Shown here one piece after another: positions 25,356-35,153 of a DNA stretch of 64,000 nt. The stretch is taken from NCBI RefSeq assembly GCF_020091405.1, contig NZ_CP081903.1, forward strand, positions 2,356,001 to 2,420,000, in the 5' to 3' direction. Position 1 is the first letter of the stretch. The number at the start of each line of letters is the position of its first letter. The translations under genes and the position numbers were made by a program. This DNA comes from Bacteroides cellulosilyticus. Lineage in GTDB: Bacteria; Bacteroidota; Bacteroidia; Bacteroidales; Bacteroidaceae. The notes below the pieces were generated by a model, which was not told the origin of the DNA, made no database searches, and saw only the letters and a program-made list of their open reading frames with translations.

Positions 25356-26762
25356 ATGAAAAAATGGAGATTGTATGTCTTGTGTATTTTGTTGGGTTGT
25401 ATGAAGATGCAGGCACAAACGTTGCCTATGCCCTTTCAAAAGGGCGATAGGGTGGTGTTTTTGGGGAACAGTATTACCGAAGGAGGTCATTATCATTCTT
25501 ACATTTGGCTTTACTATGTTACCCGTTTCCCTGAATCGCGTATGCAGATGTATAGCGCAGGTACTGGAGGTGATGCCTCTTGGAATATGCTGGAACGTCT
25601 TGAAGAGGATGTTTATGGTAAGAAGCCTACGGTAGTTACCGCTTCTTTCGGAATGAACGATAGTGGTTATAGTGAATATTTGAAAGACGATGTGGAGAAG
25701 TTTGTTTCCAGTCAGTTGTTACGCGTAGATACCGCATTCAGGAAGATGCAGGACATCATGTTGGCGCATAAAGATACCAAGGTGATTTTAGTAGGTGGGC
25801 CACCTTATGATGAAAAGTGGCAGAATGATAAGAATAAGCCACTTCCCGGTAAGAATGAAACGATGAGCAGAATTGTGGAGATGCAAAAGAAAGCCGCAAG
25901 CAGGAACGGATGGGCTTTTGTTGATTTTTTTAGCTCGATTGAGGCGGTTAATAAGGATCGGCAAACAAAGAATCCGGCTTTTACTTTGACTCAAGGGGAT
26001 CGTGTTCATCCGGATAATCATGGTAACATGCTGATGGCTTATTTTTTTCTGAAGTCACAAGGTTTGGCTGATAAACCGGTAGCGAATGTCTGCATCAATG
26101 CTGCTACGCGAAAGGTGTTGAATACAGAAAATTGCTATGTTAGTAAACTAAAGCAAGACAATGGAATTGCATTGGCATTCAATTATTTGGCAAAGTCTTT
26201 ACCTTATCCACTTGACACAGTGCCGCGTGGCTGGGGAAAAAAGCATTCACAATTTGAAGCTTCCGAATATATTCCCATTATCGAGGAATTGAACCAAGAA
26301 ATATTACAAGTGAAAGGACTGCAGCCAGGGAACTATATGTTGAAGATAGACGGACATTTTATAGCAACTTTTGATGCCGGTGCTTTGGGGAGTGGCATCA
26401 ACATGGCTGTACTTTATAATACTCCTCAGTATCAGCAGGCTGTAAAGGTGATGCATCTCAATGAGGAACGTTGGAACATAGAGAAACGTTTTCGAGAATA
26501 TGCCTGGACGGAATTTCGTATTTTGAAACAAAAAGGTATGTTGTTTCAAGATAATCTAGCTGCAATGGATACTTTGCGCACCAGTGTGCATGAGAATATT
26601 TTTTTGGCGGGGCATCTGGATAACTTTTCCAAAATGATGTATCCTGAAATCCGGGAGGCATGGCAAGACGGGATGGACTTATTGGTAAATCGTATGTATG
26701 AACTGGCGCAGCCCGTGGTACATCGGATAGAACTGGTGAAGGAAACAGAAACTTGCCAATAA
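25356..26762 (+). CDS. SGNH/GDSL-family carbohydrate esterase
   Basis: A 468-residue exported protein (signal ends KMQA). Block I is FLGNSITEGG with nucleophile Ser39; the Asn of FGMNDSG and the Asp/His of GDRVHPDNHG complete the SGNH set. The catalytic domain covers about residues 25-235; the remaining 230 residues are an uncharacterised C-terminal extension with helical character. Such enzymes usually remove acetyl or other acyl esters from sugars. It lies 29 bp after GH92 and 42 bp before a second, unrelated esterase, suggesting an acylated glycan substrate. The exact ester is unknown. Confidence 0.85.
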   Translation: MKKWRLYVLCILLGCMKMQAQTLPMPFQKGDRVVFLGNSITEGGHYHSYIWLYYVTRFPESRMQMYSAGTGGDASWNMLERLEEDVYGKKPTVVTASFGMNDSGYSEYLKDDVEKFVSSQLLRVDTAFRKMQDIMLAHKDTKVILVGGPPYDEKWQNDKNKPLPGKNETMSRIVEMQKKAASRNGWAFVDFFSSIEAVNKDRQTKNPAFTLTQGDRVHPDNHGNMLMAYFFLKSQGLADKPVANVCINAATRKVLNTENCYVSKLKQDNGIALAFNYLAKSLPYPLDTVPRGWGKKHSQFEASEYIPIIEELNQEILQVKGLQPGNYMLKIDGHFIATFDAGALGSGINMAVLYNTPQYQQAVKVMHLNEERWNIEKRFREYAWTEFRILKQKGMLFQDNLAAMDTLRTSVHENIFLAGHLDNFSKMMYPEIREAWQDGMDLLVNRMYELAQPVVHRIELVKETETCQ

Positions 26763-26804
26763 ATTATTGATTTATATTGAACCAAATTATTTAATGACAT
26801 AGTA

Positions 26805-28757
26805 ATGAAATGCGCTAAATTTATATTGATATTTTGTATCTTTTTGGGGAGTGTTTCTTCAGGAACCGCTAAAGTCACTTTACCCCGTATATTTTCTGAC
26901 AATATGGTATTGCAAAGGAAAATGCCTATTCGTATATGGGGGAATGCTGATGCCAAAGAAATTGTAAATGTAACCTTAAACGGCATTTCGCAATCGGCTA
27001 CAACAGATAAATCAGGGAAGTGGGAAATCGTTTTGCCGGCATTGGAAGCAGGGGGGCCTTTTACGGTACAGGTAAAAGGCAAAGAGAACGAAATCTTATT
27101 TGATAATGTTATGATTGGCGATGTATGGTTGTGCAGTGGACAATCGAATATGGAATTTTCTCTGAAAGGTTCCACTAATGCTCGTAAGACCATCCGGCAT
27201 TCGGATAATAAGCATATACGTTTGTTTACCGTACCTAAAAACATACAGACGGCTGCGAGAGGTGATTTGCCCGAAGGAAATTGGGAAGAATGCAATCCTC
27301 TTACCACTCCTGATTTTTCAGCGGTGGCTTATTATTTCGGTGAAGCACTTCAGAAAGAGGTGGATGTGCCGGTCGGCTTGATCAATTCCTCGTGGGGAGG
27401 GACCGATATTGAGACATGGACGAGCTGGGAATCTGCCATGGCTAATCCCGTATATATGGTGCATGAGGGAAAAAGTCTGGAACAGGCGATAGGCTACTCC
27501 ACCCGTGATTTGGAACGTTACCACCAGGCTCTGCGTACGAAAGACAAAGGTATGACAGAGCGTTGGTATGCTGCTGATCGCGATATATCGGACTTAAAAA
27601 CTTGTGAATTACCTTCTGCCTGGGATGGCGAATTGGCTAATGAGGATGGTATCGTGTGGTTTTATAAGGACGTAGTGTTACCACAGTCCGTATCCGGACT
27701 TTCAGCCTTGCTTTCATTGGGTTCTATAGACGATAGAGATGTGACATTTGTGAATGGAATAAAGGTGGGGGGTACAAACAATTGCTTTTTCGGTCGTAGG
27801 TATACTCTGAACCCCGGTGTATTGAAGCCAGGCAGAAACCGTATTACCGTAAAAGTGATAGATATGGGAGTGAAAGGTGGTTTTACAGGGAAACCGAAAG
27901 ATTTATTTCTCGAAGTGGGTGGTGAGCGTTACTCATTGGTTGGAAAGTGGCATTATAAGCCCTCAGTTCTTACTTCGCACTACGGATTAGGGAATCTGGG
28001 TAGTGGCCCAAATGCTTTTTCTTCTTTGTTGTATAATGGTATGATAGCTCCGCTGGTGGGATATAACCTCAAGGGAGTCATCTGGTATCAAGGGGAGAAC
28101 AATACAAATCGCGCCTACGCCTACCGTAATTTGTTTCCTTTAATGATAAAAGATTGGAGGAGACAATGGGGTTACGATTTCCCTTTCATTTGGGTACAGT
28201 TGGCAAACTTCATGGCGGTGGATACACAACCGAAAGAGAGTGAATGGGCGGAATTGCGTGAGGCGCAGAATATGGCTCTGTCTTTGCCTGTTACCGGACA
28301 AGTAGTGATAACCGATCTTGGTGAAGCAGGAGATATCCATCCTAAGAATAAAAAAGATGTAGGGCAACGTTTGGCGGCCAATGCTTTGCAAGTGGCTTAT
28401 GGTAGAGATAGCATTGCTTCCGGGCCGCTGTATCGTTCAATGGAGTTGGTCCCAGGAAAGATAATTCTTTCTTTTGCCAATATGGGCAAGGGGTTACAAG
28501 CCAAAGGCAATAAATATGGCTACCTCAATGGTTTTGCCATAGCCGGTGATGACCGTAAATTTGTTTGGGCAAAGGCCTATATCGAAGGTGATAAGGTGGT
28601 TGTGTTCAATGAAGCTCTGAAGCGTCCGGTGGCTGTGCGCTATGGATGGGGAAATAATCCGGATGATATGAATCTGATAAATAGTGCTGGTTATCTGGCT
28701 TCTCCTTTTCGCACGGATAGTTGGTCGGGGGTGACACAACCCACTCTCTATAAATGA
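26805..28757 (+). CDS. Sialate O-acetylesterase-like (SASA) enzyme
   Basis: A 650-residue exported protein (signal ends SGTA). The N-terminus ITLPRIFSDNMVLQR-type segment and the nucleophile motif SGQSNMEF (Ser114) are hallmarks of the SASA/DUF303 family. A GH2-like jelly-roll (about residues 260-375) is inserted, as in many members. The catalytic His is probably that of DIHPKNK. Named members remove O-acetyl groups from sialic acid, but many Bacteroides homologues act on plant or yeast glycans. With no sialidase nearby, a general sugar acetylesterase acting on mannose-rich glycans is more likely. It is co-oriented and closely spaced with the SGNH esterase. Confidence 0.88.
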   Translation: MKCAKFILIFCIFLGSVSSGTAKVTLPRIFSDNMVLQRKMPIRIWGNADAKEIVNVTLNGISQSATTDKSGKWEIVLPALEAGGPFTVQVKGKENEILFDNVMIGDVWLCSGQSNMEFSLKGSTNARKTIRHSDNKHIRLFTVPKNIQTAARGDLPEGNWEECNPLTTPDFSAVAYYFGEALQKEVDVPVGLINSSWGGTDIETWTSWESAMANPVYMVHEGKSLEQAIGYSTRDLERYHQALRTKDKGMTERWYAADRDISDLKTCELPSAWDGELANEDGIVWFYKDVVLPQSVSGLSALLSLGSIDDRDVTFVNGIKVGGTNNCFFGRRYTLNPGVLKPGRNRITVKVIDMGVKGGFTGKPKDLFLEVGGERYSLVGKWHYKPSVLTSHYGLGNLGSGPNAFSSLLYNGMIAPLVGYNLKGVIWYQGENNTNRAYAYRNLFPLMIKDWRRQWGYDFPFIWVQLANFMAVDTQPKESEWAELREAQNMALSLPVTGQVVITDLGEAGDIHPKNKKDVGQRLAANALQVAYGRDSIASGPLYRSMELVPGKIILSFANMGKGLQAKGNKYGYLNGFAIAGDDRKFVWAKAYIEGDKVVVFNEALKRPVAVRYGWGNNPDDMNLINSAGYLASPFRTDSWSGVTQPTLYK

Positions 28758-28836
28758 TATTTGTTCTTTTTGCATTTTTAGGAACTGAAATTTAAAAAGT
28801 GTCTGAGGTTAGGACTGCCAGAAGATGGTTGGAACA

Positions 28837-28844
28837 TACTTTTG
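28837..28844 (+). promoter_or_regulatory. Candidate internal -7 box before the sulfatase
   Basis: TACTTTTG fits TAnnTTTG and lies 37 bp before the sulfatase ATG, in a 124-bp gap. The sulfatase could therefore also be transcribed on its own. No -33 box is seen. Confidence 0.35.
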
Positions 28845-28881
28845 AGAGGATTGTATTAATAATTATTTAAATTCACAAGAT

Positions 28882-30477
28882 ATGAAAAATGTATTATCTC
28901 CATTTTTATTTTGTTTGCCCGCTTCTTTAGTAGGCGGCACTCAAAATTGTTATGCAGGGGAGGAGGAGTCAACGTCACCCCAAAAAATGAATGTAGTTTA
29001 TATTATGACAGACGATCATTCATATCAGACTATTAGTGCTTACGGTGGTATATTGGCAAAATTGGCTCCCACTCCAAATTTAGATCGTTTAGCGGAAAAA
29101 GGAATGCTTTTTGAACGGGCATTTGTAGAGAATTCACTTTCTGCTCCTTCCCGTGCTTGTCTGATGACCGGATTATACAGTCATCAGAATGGTCAGCGAC
29201 AGCTTTTTGGACAGATTGATACAACTAAGACTTTTTTTTCAGAGATATTGCAGCAGCACGGTTATCAAACGGCAGTTGTTGGTAAATGGCATTTGCAATG
29301 TGAACCCAAGGGATTTGACTATTATGAAGTGCTGTATGGGCAGGGTGAATATTATAATCCGGAATTTAAGAATAAAGAAACAAATGGAAAATATGTAAGG
29401 CGTGATGGATATGCTACACGGTTGGTGACGGATTATGCTATTGATTTCTTGGAACATCGCAAATCTGACACCCCTTTCTGTCTGCTAGTCCATCATAAGG
29501 CGCCTCATAGGAATTGGATGCCGGAGCCTAAATATCTTGATCTTTATGAGGATGTAGAGTTTCCTTATCCGGATACCTTTGATGATGATTACGCCACACG
29601 CTGCCGGCCTGCCTATGAACAGGAAATGCAGATAGATAAGGACATGACTGCTGTTTATGATCTAAAATTAAATAAATTGAAGGATACCGCGCCTTATAGT
29701 AAGGAGTGGAATGTAAAAGGCATGCAAGAGTCTATTGACCGCATGAAACCCGAAGAACGTCTTTTATGGGAGAAGGCTTATGACAGGCGACTTGCGGATT
29801 TTAAAAGTCTGCAGTTGACTGGGAATGAACTGAAAAAATGGAAATATCAAGCATATATGAAAGATTATCTTCGGTGCATCAAATCAATAGATGATGAGGT
29901 CGGACGATTGGTCGAGTATCTGAAAGAACATAATTTGATGGAGAATACTGTAATAGTATATACATCAGACCAAGGATTTTATATGGGAGAACATGGATGG
30001 TTTGACAAGCGTTTTATGTATGAAGAGTCTTTAAGAACGCCACTTATTATTTATTATCCCGGAATGAAAAAAGGGAAAAAATGCAGCAAGCTGGTACAAA
30101 ATATAGATTATGCTCCGACTATTTTGGATATTGCCGGAATTGATAAACCGGATTATATGTCCGGAGAGTCTTTGATTCCTTTGTTGAAGGGGAATACGCC
30201 TAAGAATTGGAGACGGGATATTTATTATCATTATTATGATTATCCGGCTCAACACAAAGTACGTCGACATGATGGAGTACGTGACGAGCGTTATAAATTG
30301 GTTCATTTTTACGATGCAAAGAACAAAACGTATGATTGTAATGAGTTATATGATTTGTTGAAAGATCCTCGTGAGCTGAATAATGTTTATAATGAATCGA
30401 GCTATAAAGAAATACAAAAACGTTTGCAGGACCGTCTTGATTGCTATAGAAATGAATTGAAAGTTGATGAACATTAG
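28882..30477 (+). CDS. Serine-type sulfatase (family S1)
   Basis: A 531-residue exported sulfatase. The active-site signature is S-A-P-S-R (Ser87 to Arg91) followed by ACLMTGLYSH, so the formylglycine would come from serine, which in anaerobes needs the radical-SAM enzyme anSME; none is in the window. Metal ligands are Asp44-Asp45 in IMTDDHSYQ and the later YTSDQGFYMGEHGW. The length and the GKWHLQ motif fit S1 exo-sulfatases such as GlcNAc-6-sulfatase-type members, but the sugar position cannot be read from sequence. Next to GH92 and two esterases it suggests a sulfated, acylated mannose-containing glycan, either algal/fungal or host N-glycan. A terminator follows. Confidence 0.92.
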   Translation: MKNVLSPFLFCLPASLVGGTQNCYAGEEESTSPQKMNVVYIMTDDHSYQTISAYGGILAKLAPTPNLDRLAEKGMLFERAFVENSLSAPSRACLMTGLYSHQNGQRQLFGQIDTTKTFFSEILQQHGYQTAVVGKWHLQCEPKGFDYYEVLYGQGEYYNPEFKNKETNGKYVRRDGYATRLVTDYAIDFLEHRKSDTPFCLLVHHKAPHRNWMPEPKYLDLYEDVEFPYPDTFDDDYATRCRPAYEQEMQIDKDMTAVYDLKLNKLKDTAPYSKEWNVKGMQESIDRMKPEERLLWEKAYDRRLADFKSLQLTGNELKKWKYQAYMKDYLRCIKSIDDEVGRLVEYLKEHNLMENTVIVYTSDQGFYMGEHGWFDKRFMYEESLRTPLIIYYPGMKKGKKCSKLVQNIDYAPTILDIAGIDKPDYMSGESLIPLLKGNTPKNWRRDIYYHYYDYPAQHKVRRHDGVRDERYKLVHFYDAKNKTYDCNELYDLLKDPRELNNVYNESSYKEIQKRLQDRLDCYRNELKVDEH

Positions 30478-30505
30478 TTCTGGGGCCTTTTTATTCATAA
30501 GTTTG

Positions 30506-30546
30506 ACACTTGGAAAGCTTGTATTTCAGGCTTTTCAAGTGTTTTG
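30506..30546 (+). terminator. Terminator after the sulfatase
   Basis: ACACTTGGAAAGC (30506-30518) pairs with GCTTTTCAAGTGT (30530-30542) as a 13-bp stem with one G-T pair and an 11-nt loop, followed by TTTTG. It separates the esterase/sulfatase operon from fecR. Confidence 0.72.
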
Positions 30547-30680
30547 TATTTAGTGTTATCGGGTTCTTTTCACTTCTGGACGGTAGAGAAAATAAAAAAA
30601 TAAATATTTTCCTTGGGGGATGATTTATTTTTCATCGTCCTATAAATGAATGTATGATAAAAGCAAAATTTTAAGGTATA

Positions 30681-31646
30681 ATGAAAGATAATGATTTTAA
30701 TAGGTATTTTACCGGAAACATGACTGATACGGAAAAGCGGGCTTTTCTTGTGGAGGTTACAGCCAACCCTGCGTTGCGACAAAAATATATTCGCATAAAA
30801 AATATGATGGGACTGGTGGCTTATACTTCGGATTTGGATAATAAGAAAGGTAAAGGTGCATCTGATATGTCGGGCGTAAGGATGAAAACGTACAAGATGA
30901 AACGTTACTTCCATGATGCGTTAGGATATGCAGCTGTCGCTTTGATTGCAGTAGGGATAACTTTATTTTTGACTTTGCAGGTTGTATCGACTAATGAAGA
31001 AACGCAGTTGACGAAAATTGAAGTTCCGGTTGGACAGAAGGCTCATGTGTTGTTGAGTGATGGTACTTCTGTGTGGCTGAATTCAAAAAGTAAGTTCAGT
31101 TTCCCTGCCGTATTTAATGGTGATAAACGGCAGGTTTATTTGGATGGGGAAGCTTATTTGGAGGTTGCTAAGGATGAAGACAAGCCTTTTGTTTTGCATA
31201 CCAGCAGAGGGGATGTGCGCGTGTTGGGTACAAAGTTTAACGTGTTTAATTATTCGGATAAGCCACTTTTTGAAACTACTCTTTTGCAAGGTGCGGTGGA
31301 GGTAGATTGTGGAGCAAAAGGAGGCAAATTGCATCTGTCTCCCAATGAGCAAGTAGTGTTGAACGATGGAAAGATGTTGAAGCGAACCGTAAAGGAAGAT
31401 GAATTCCTGTTATGGAATGAAGGACTTTTGTATTTCGACAACCAGCTCTTAAGTTATATTATACTACGGCTGGAAAGTTATTACGATGTGAAATTTGTGG
31501 TGCAGAACCGTAATTGCTTGAAAGGACGTTTTACGGCTAAGTTCCGGGTGGGAGATGACATAAAAGTAATACTGGATGCTTTGATTAACACGGGGCGTTT
31601 CTCATACAAGTTGAGTGTAGATAATAAGATAGTCTACATACAATGA
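30681..31646 (+). CDS. FecR-type anti-sigma factor
   Basis: A 321-residue protein with a cytoplasmic N-terminal segment of about 80 residues, one membrane helix (about 82-102; GYAAVALIAVGITLFLTL) and a periplasmic FecR domain (VPVGQKAHVLLSDGTSVWLN, RQVYLDGEAYLEV, GTKFNVFNY) followed by DUF4974 (about residues 250-321). In this system the SusC STN domain contacts FecR, which releases an ECF sigma factor. The usual order is sigma then fecR; here no sigma gene precedes it, and the only one in the window is at 43.8 kb. It lies 52 bp upstream of the STN-containing SusC gene, its obvious partner. Confidence 0.93.
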   Translation: MKDNDFNRYFTGNMTDTEKRAFLVEVTANPALRQKYIRIKNMMGLVAYTSDLDNKKGKGASDMSGVRMKTYKMKRYFHDALGYAAVALIAVGITLFLTLQVVSTNEETQLTKIEVPVGQKAHVLLSDGTSVWLNSKSKFSFPAVFNGDKRQVYLDGEAYLEVAKDEDKPFVLHTSRGDVRVLGTKFNVFNYSDKPLFETTLLQGAVEVDCGAKGGKLHLSPNEQVVLNDGKMLKRTVKEDEFLLWNEGLLYFDNQLLSYIILRLESYYDVKFVVQNRNCLKGRFTAKFRVGDDIKVILDALINTGRFSYKLSVDNKIVYIQ

Positions 31647-31698
31647 TATTGATTGGTGATTTTATCAATATATAGTTAATTTAAAAATAGGTTTTGTT

Positions 31699-34600
31699 AT
31701 GGAAAACACTTCACTTGAGATGCTTTCGCGAAGGCTTCCTGAAAGGAACTGGCGGAAAGCATGCGTGCTGCTGAACCTTTGTCTATTGTTGGGAAGTACG
31801 CCCAATTTGGCAATGGCTGCTAATGTGCCGACTCCGACCGTAAAGGTCAGTGTCCAAACGGTAAACGCTACATTGAAGAGCGTGTTAAATGATTTGGAGA
31901 AGCAGTCGGGGTATTATTTCGTCCATTCGGATGATGTCAATGTCAACCAACCCGTCAGTTTGGATGTGCGTGGCATCAAACTGAAACAAGCTCTTGAGAT
32001 GATTTGCAAAGACCGAGGATTGGTTTATGAATTCTCCGGCAAGTATATCACTTTGAAAAAGGCTCCCCGTGAAGTAAAGGCTGTGGCTCAGAGTGAAAAG
32101 AAGAAAGTTGTCAAAGGGCGCATTATTGATAAGGATGGAGAACCGATAATTGGTGCTACTATTCAGGTGAAAGGTGGTACGACTGGTGCCATTGCCGATG
32201 TTGAGGGCAACTTTTCTCTTGAAGTGGAAGAAGATGCGACTTTAGTTGTGTCCTATATAGGTATGAAGACCGAGGAGATTACTGCTCGTGGAAAACAGAC
32301 GTTGAGCATAGTTTTGCAGGAAGATGCTGTCTTGATGAATGAAGTGGTGGTTGTGGGTTATGGAACACAGAAGAAAGTGAATTTGACGGGTGCTATTGCC
32401 ACGGTGGGAACCGAACAATTGGTTCAGGCACATCGTCCGAATCTCTCCAGTGCATTGGCCGGTAATCTGCCAGGTATCCGTTCGGTGCAAAAAAGTGGTC
32501 GTCCGGGTGAGGACGGGGCTACAGATTTGGATATACGTGGCTTTGGTAGCGCTTTGGTGATTGTGGATGGTGTGGAATCCGACTATAAATCCATTGACCC
32601 CAATGATATCGAATCGATTAATGTGTTGAAGGATGCATCAGCTGCTGTATATGGCTTTAAGGGTGCAAATGGAGTTATTTTGGTTACAACCAAGAAAGGC
32701 AAAGAAGGGAAAGCTAAAGTGAACTATAGTTTTAATATGGCTTTACAGAGCGCAACACGCATGGTGGAAGTGATGGATGCTGTAGAATATATGACTTACA
32801 TGAATGAATCGAATGCCAACCGTGGTTTGTCTGAGGCTTTTTCTCCTGATGTTATTCAAGAGGTTGCCAATGGCACAAGTAAGCAGTATTTCAATACGGA
32901 CTGGAATGATTTGGTTATGCGTAAGAATGCGCCGATGCAAACACATAATATTAATGTATCGGGCGGATCGGGCAAGTTCAGATATTTCACTTCATTTGGC
33001 TATCTGCATCAGGACGGTATTGTACGCACAAACGATACGTATGAACGTTTGAATGTGCGTTCTAATCTGAGTATGGATATCATTGAGAACCTGACGGCAG
33101 ACTTGAATTTGAGTGCACGCCGTGAAAATCGCCATTCGCCCGTAGCAATAGGAACCGGGGGGGCGTTTGATGATAAATTCTCATCGGGGGTATTTACTAA
33201 TATGCGTACAGCTTTGCCTTACTACGAACCCTATGCCAATGGGAACAGGAAGTATTATAATTCGGTGCAGGATGGTGTGATTAATCCGTTAGTGGCATTG
33301 GATGAGGATGTAGTAGGTGCGAAAATATCCCATGCGGAACAATTTGCCGGTCAATTTCAATTGAAATACGACTTCTCTAAATGGGTGAAAGGACTTTCTG
33401 CCCGTGCTGTAGTTAATTATGAACGTAATTCTACGTTGGCAAAAGAAAACCCCAAAGCATTTAGTACTTACTCGTACGACGCGGTAAACGACACTTATGT
33501 GGAAAAAGAGCAAAGTTCTACGAATAAGATAAACCGTTATCATGATACCAACAGCTGGCTGACGCAACAATACACGCTGAATTACAATAACAATTTCGGA
33601 AAGCATGACATTTCAGCTTTGGCGGTATGGGAAACCAAGAAGTATGATCGTGAATATTTTAAGGCCGAAGGTGAACTGGACAACACTTTGATTCCTGAAC
33701 TGGATGCTTCGAACTCGAATAACCGTATGATAAGCGGCTCGTCTGAAGAGAAGGCATGGGCGGGTTTGGTGGCTCGTATTAATTATGCTTACGATGCCAA
33801 GTATTTGATAGAATTAAGCGGGCGTTATGACGGTTCCTACAAATTTGCTAAAGACAAGCGTTGGAATTTCTTTCCTGCAGTGTCTGTAGGTTGGAGATTG
33901 TCTGAGGAGAACTTCATCAAAAATAGTACTGATATTTTTGACAATATCAAATTGAGAGCTTCATTCGGAATAATTGGTGATGAGGTGGATGCTAATCCGG
34001 GTAATTATTTGGAAGGATATACTTATCCGAGTGGTAACCGTTATGTATTCGGGCCAGGTAATGTGATTTCCGGTGCAAAAGACAAGGGTTTGATTAATCC
34101 TAATTTCACTTGGTATGAATCTCGCTTGACTAATGTGGGGATAGACGTTTCGATGTGGAAAGGAAAACTGGGATTGGAATTTGACGTATTCTACCGTAAA
34201 CGTACCGGTTTGAAGGCTACGTTGGGATCTACATTGCCTACTTCGTTCGGAGCCAACTTACCGGAACAAAACTTGAATAGTGATTCTCACAGAGGTTTTG
34301 AATTGGTCCTGTCGCACAAAAATACGATTAATGATTTTCATTATGAGCTAAGGGGTAATCTTACATATACTCGTAAAAAGAACTTGTATAGGGAACAAGC
34401 ACCTTTTAAAAATGCTTATGACAACTGGAGACATAACGGTGCAGAACGCTGGGAAAATATCGGTTGGGGCTATAAGGCTGTCGGGCAGTTCGGAAGCTGG
34501 GAGGAAGTTTTATCCTCACCGGTACAAGACAACAATGGGAACTTGTCATTGATGCCCGGTGACATTAAGTTCGAAGACTATAATCGGGATGGTATTATCA

Positions 34601-35142
34601 ACGAGCTTGACGAACAACCTATCACGAGAAACGGTACACCCGAGATGTTCTTTGGTCTGAATATGTTAGCTTCGTACAAAGGATTTGACTTTTCCATGCT
34701 ATGGCAGGGAGCCAGCAATTATACATTTACAATTTTACACAAAGAGCCTTATCAACAGAGTGGCAGAGGTAATGGTTACCGCATGTATGAGGATAGATGG
34801 CATCGTACCGATATGAATGACATGAACAGCCAATGGATACCCGGGCGTTTTCCCGCCATTCGTGCGGAAAGTAATCCTGCATCAAATGGTAAAGCTTCGA
34901 CTTTCTGGTCCCCCAATATTTATTACCTGCGTCTGAAGAATATAGAACTGGGTTATACATTGCCTAAGTCTTGGGTAAATAGGTGTGGTGTGCAAAATTT
35001 GCGTTTTTATGTGGGTGGTTACAATTTGCTGACTTTTGCTCCCTCATCGGTGGATGGTATGGATCCGGAAGGCAATGCACTTTATGGCATGTATTATCCT
35101 CAAACAAGGACTGTGAATTTTGGTTTTAATTTGGAATTTTAA
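31699..35142 (+). CDS. SusC-like TonB-dependent transporter with STN domain
   Basis: A 1147-residue outer-membrane protein. After a long signal sequence (to about residue 41) come an STN domain (about 48-120; KVSVQTVNATLKSVLNDLEK), a carboxypeptidase-regulatory-like domain (138-208; VKGRIIDKDGEPIIGATIQV), the VVVGYGTQKKVNLTGAIATV start of the plug, then the beta-barrel ending in VNFGFNLEF. The STN domain signals to FecR and is found only in transporters under ECF/anti-sigma control. It imports oligosaccharides with its SusD partner, which starts 11 bp downstream. The substrate is inferred as a mannose-rich glycan from the enzymes that follow. Confidence 0.97.
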   Translation: MENTSLEMLSRRLPERNWRKACVLLNLCLLLGSTPNLAMAANVPTPTVKVSVQTVNATLKSVLNDLEKQSGYYFVHSDDVNVNQPVSLDVRGIKLKQALEMICKDRGLVYEFSGKYITLKKAPREVKAVAQSEKKKVVKGRIIDKDGEPIIGATIQVKGGTTGAIADVEGNFSLEVEEDATLVVSYIGMKTEEITARGKQTLSIVLQEDAVLMNEVVVVGYGTQKKVNLTGAIATVGTEQLVQAHRPNLSSALAGNLPGIRSVQKSGRPGEDGATDLDIRGFGSALVIVDGVESDYKSIDPNDIESINVLKDASAAVYGFKGANGVILVTTKKGKEGKAKVNYSFNMALQSATRMVEVMDAVEYMTYMNESNANRGLSEAFSPDVIQEVANGTSKQYFNTDWNDLVMRKNAPMQTHNINVSGGSGKFRYFTSFGYLHQDGIVRTNDTYERLNVRSNLSMDIIENLTADLNLSARRENRHSPVAIGTGGAFDDKFSSGVFTNMRTALPYYEPYANGNRKYYNSVQDGVINPLVALDEDVVGAKISHAEQFAGQFQLKYDFSKWVKGLSARAVVNYERNSTLAKENPKAFSTYSYDAVNDTYVEKEQSSTNKINRYHDTNSWLTQQYTLNYNNNFGKHDISALAVWETKKYDREYFKAEGELDNTLIPELDASNSNNRMISGSSEEKAWAGLVARINYAYDAKYLIELSGRYDGSYKFAKDKRWNFFPAVSVGWRLSEENFIKNSTDIFDNIKLRASFGIIGDEVDANPGNYLEGYTYPSGNRYVFGPGNVISGAKDKGLINPNFTWYESRLTNVGIDVSMWKGKLGLEFDVFYRKRTGLKATLGSTLPTSFGANLPEQNLNSDSHRGFELVLSHKNTINDFHYELRGNLTYTRKKNLYREQAPFKNAYDNWRHNGAERWENIGWGYKAVGQFGSWEEVLSSPVQDNNGNLSLMPGDIKFEDYNRDGIINELDEQPITRNGTPEMFFGLNMLASYKGFDFSMLWQGASNYTFTILHKEPYQQSGRGNGYRMYEDRWHRTDMNDMNSQWIPGRFPAIRAESNPASNGKASTFWSPNIYYLRLKNIELGYTLPKSWVNRCGVQNLRFYVGGYNLLTFAPSSVDGMDPEGNALYGMYYPQTRTVNFGFNLEF

Positions 35143-35153
35143 ACTGGTTACTT

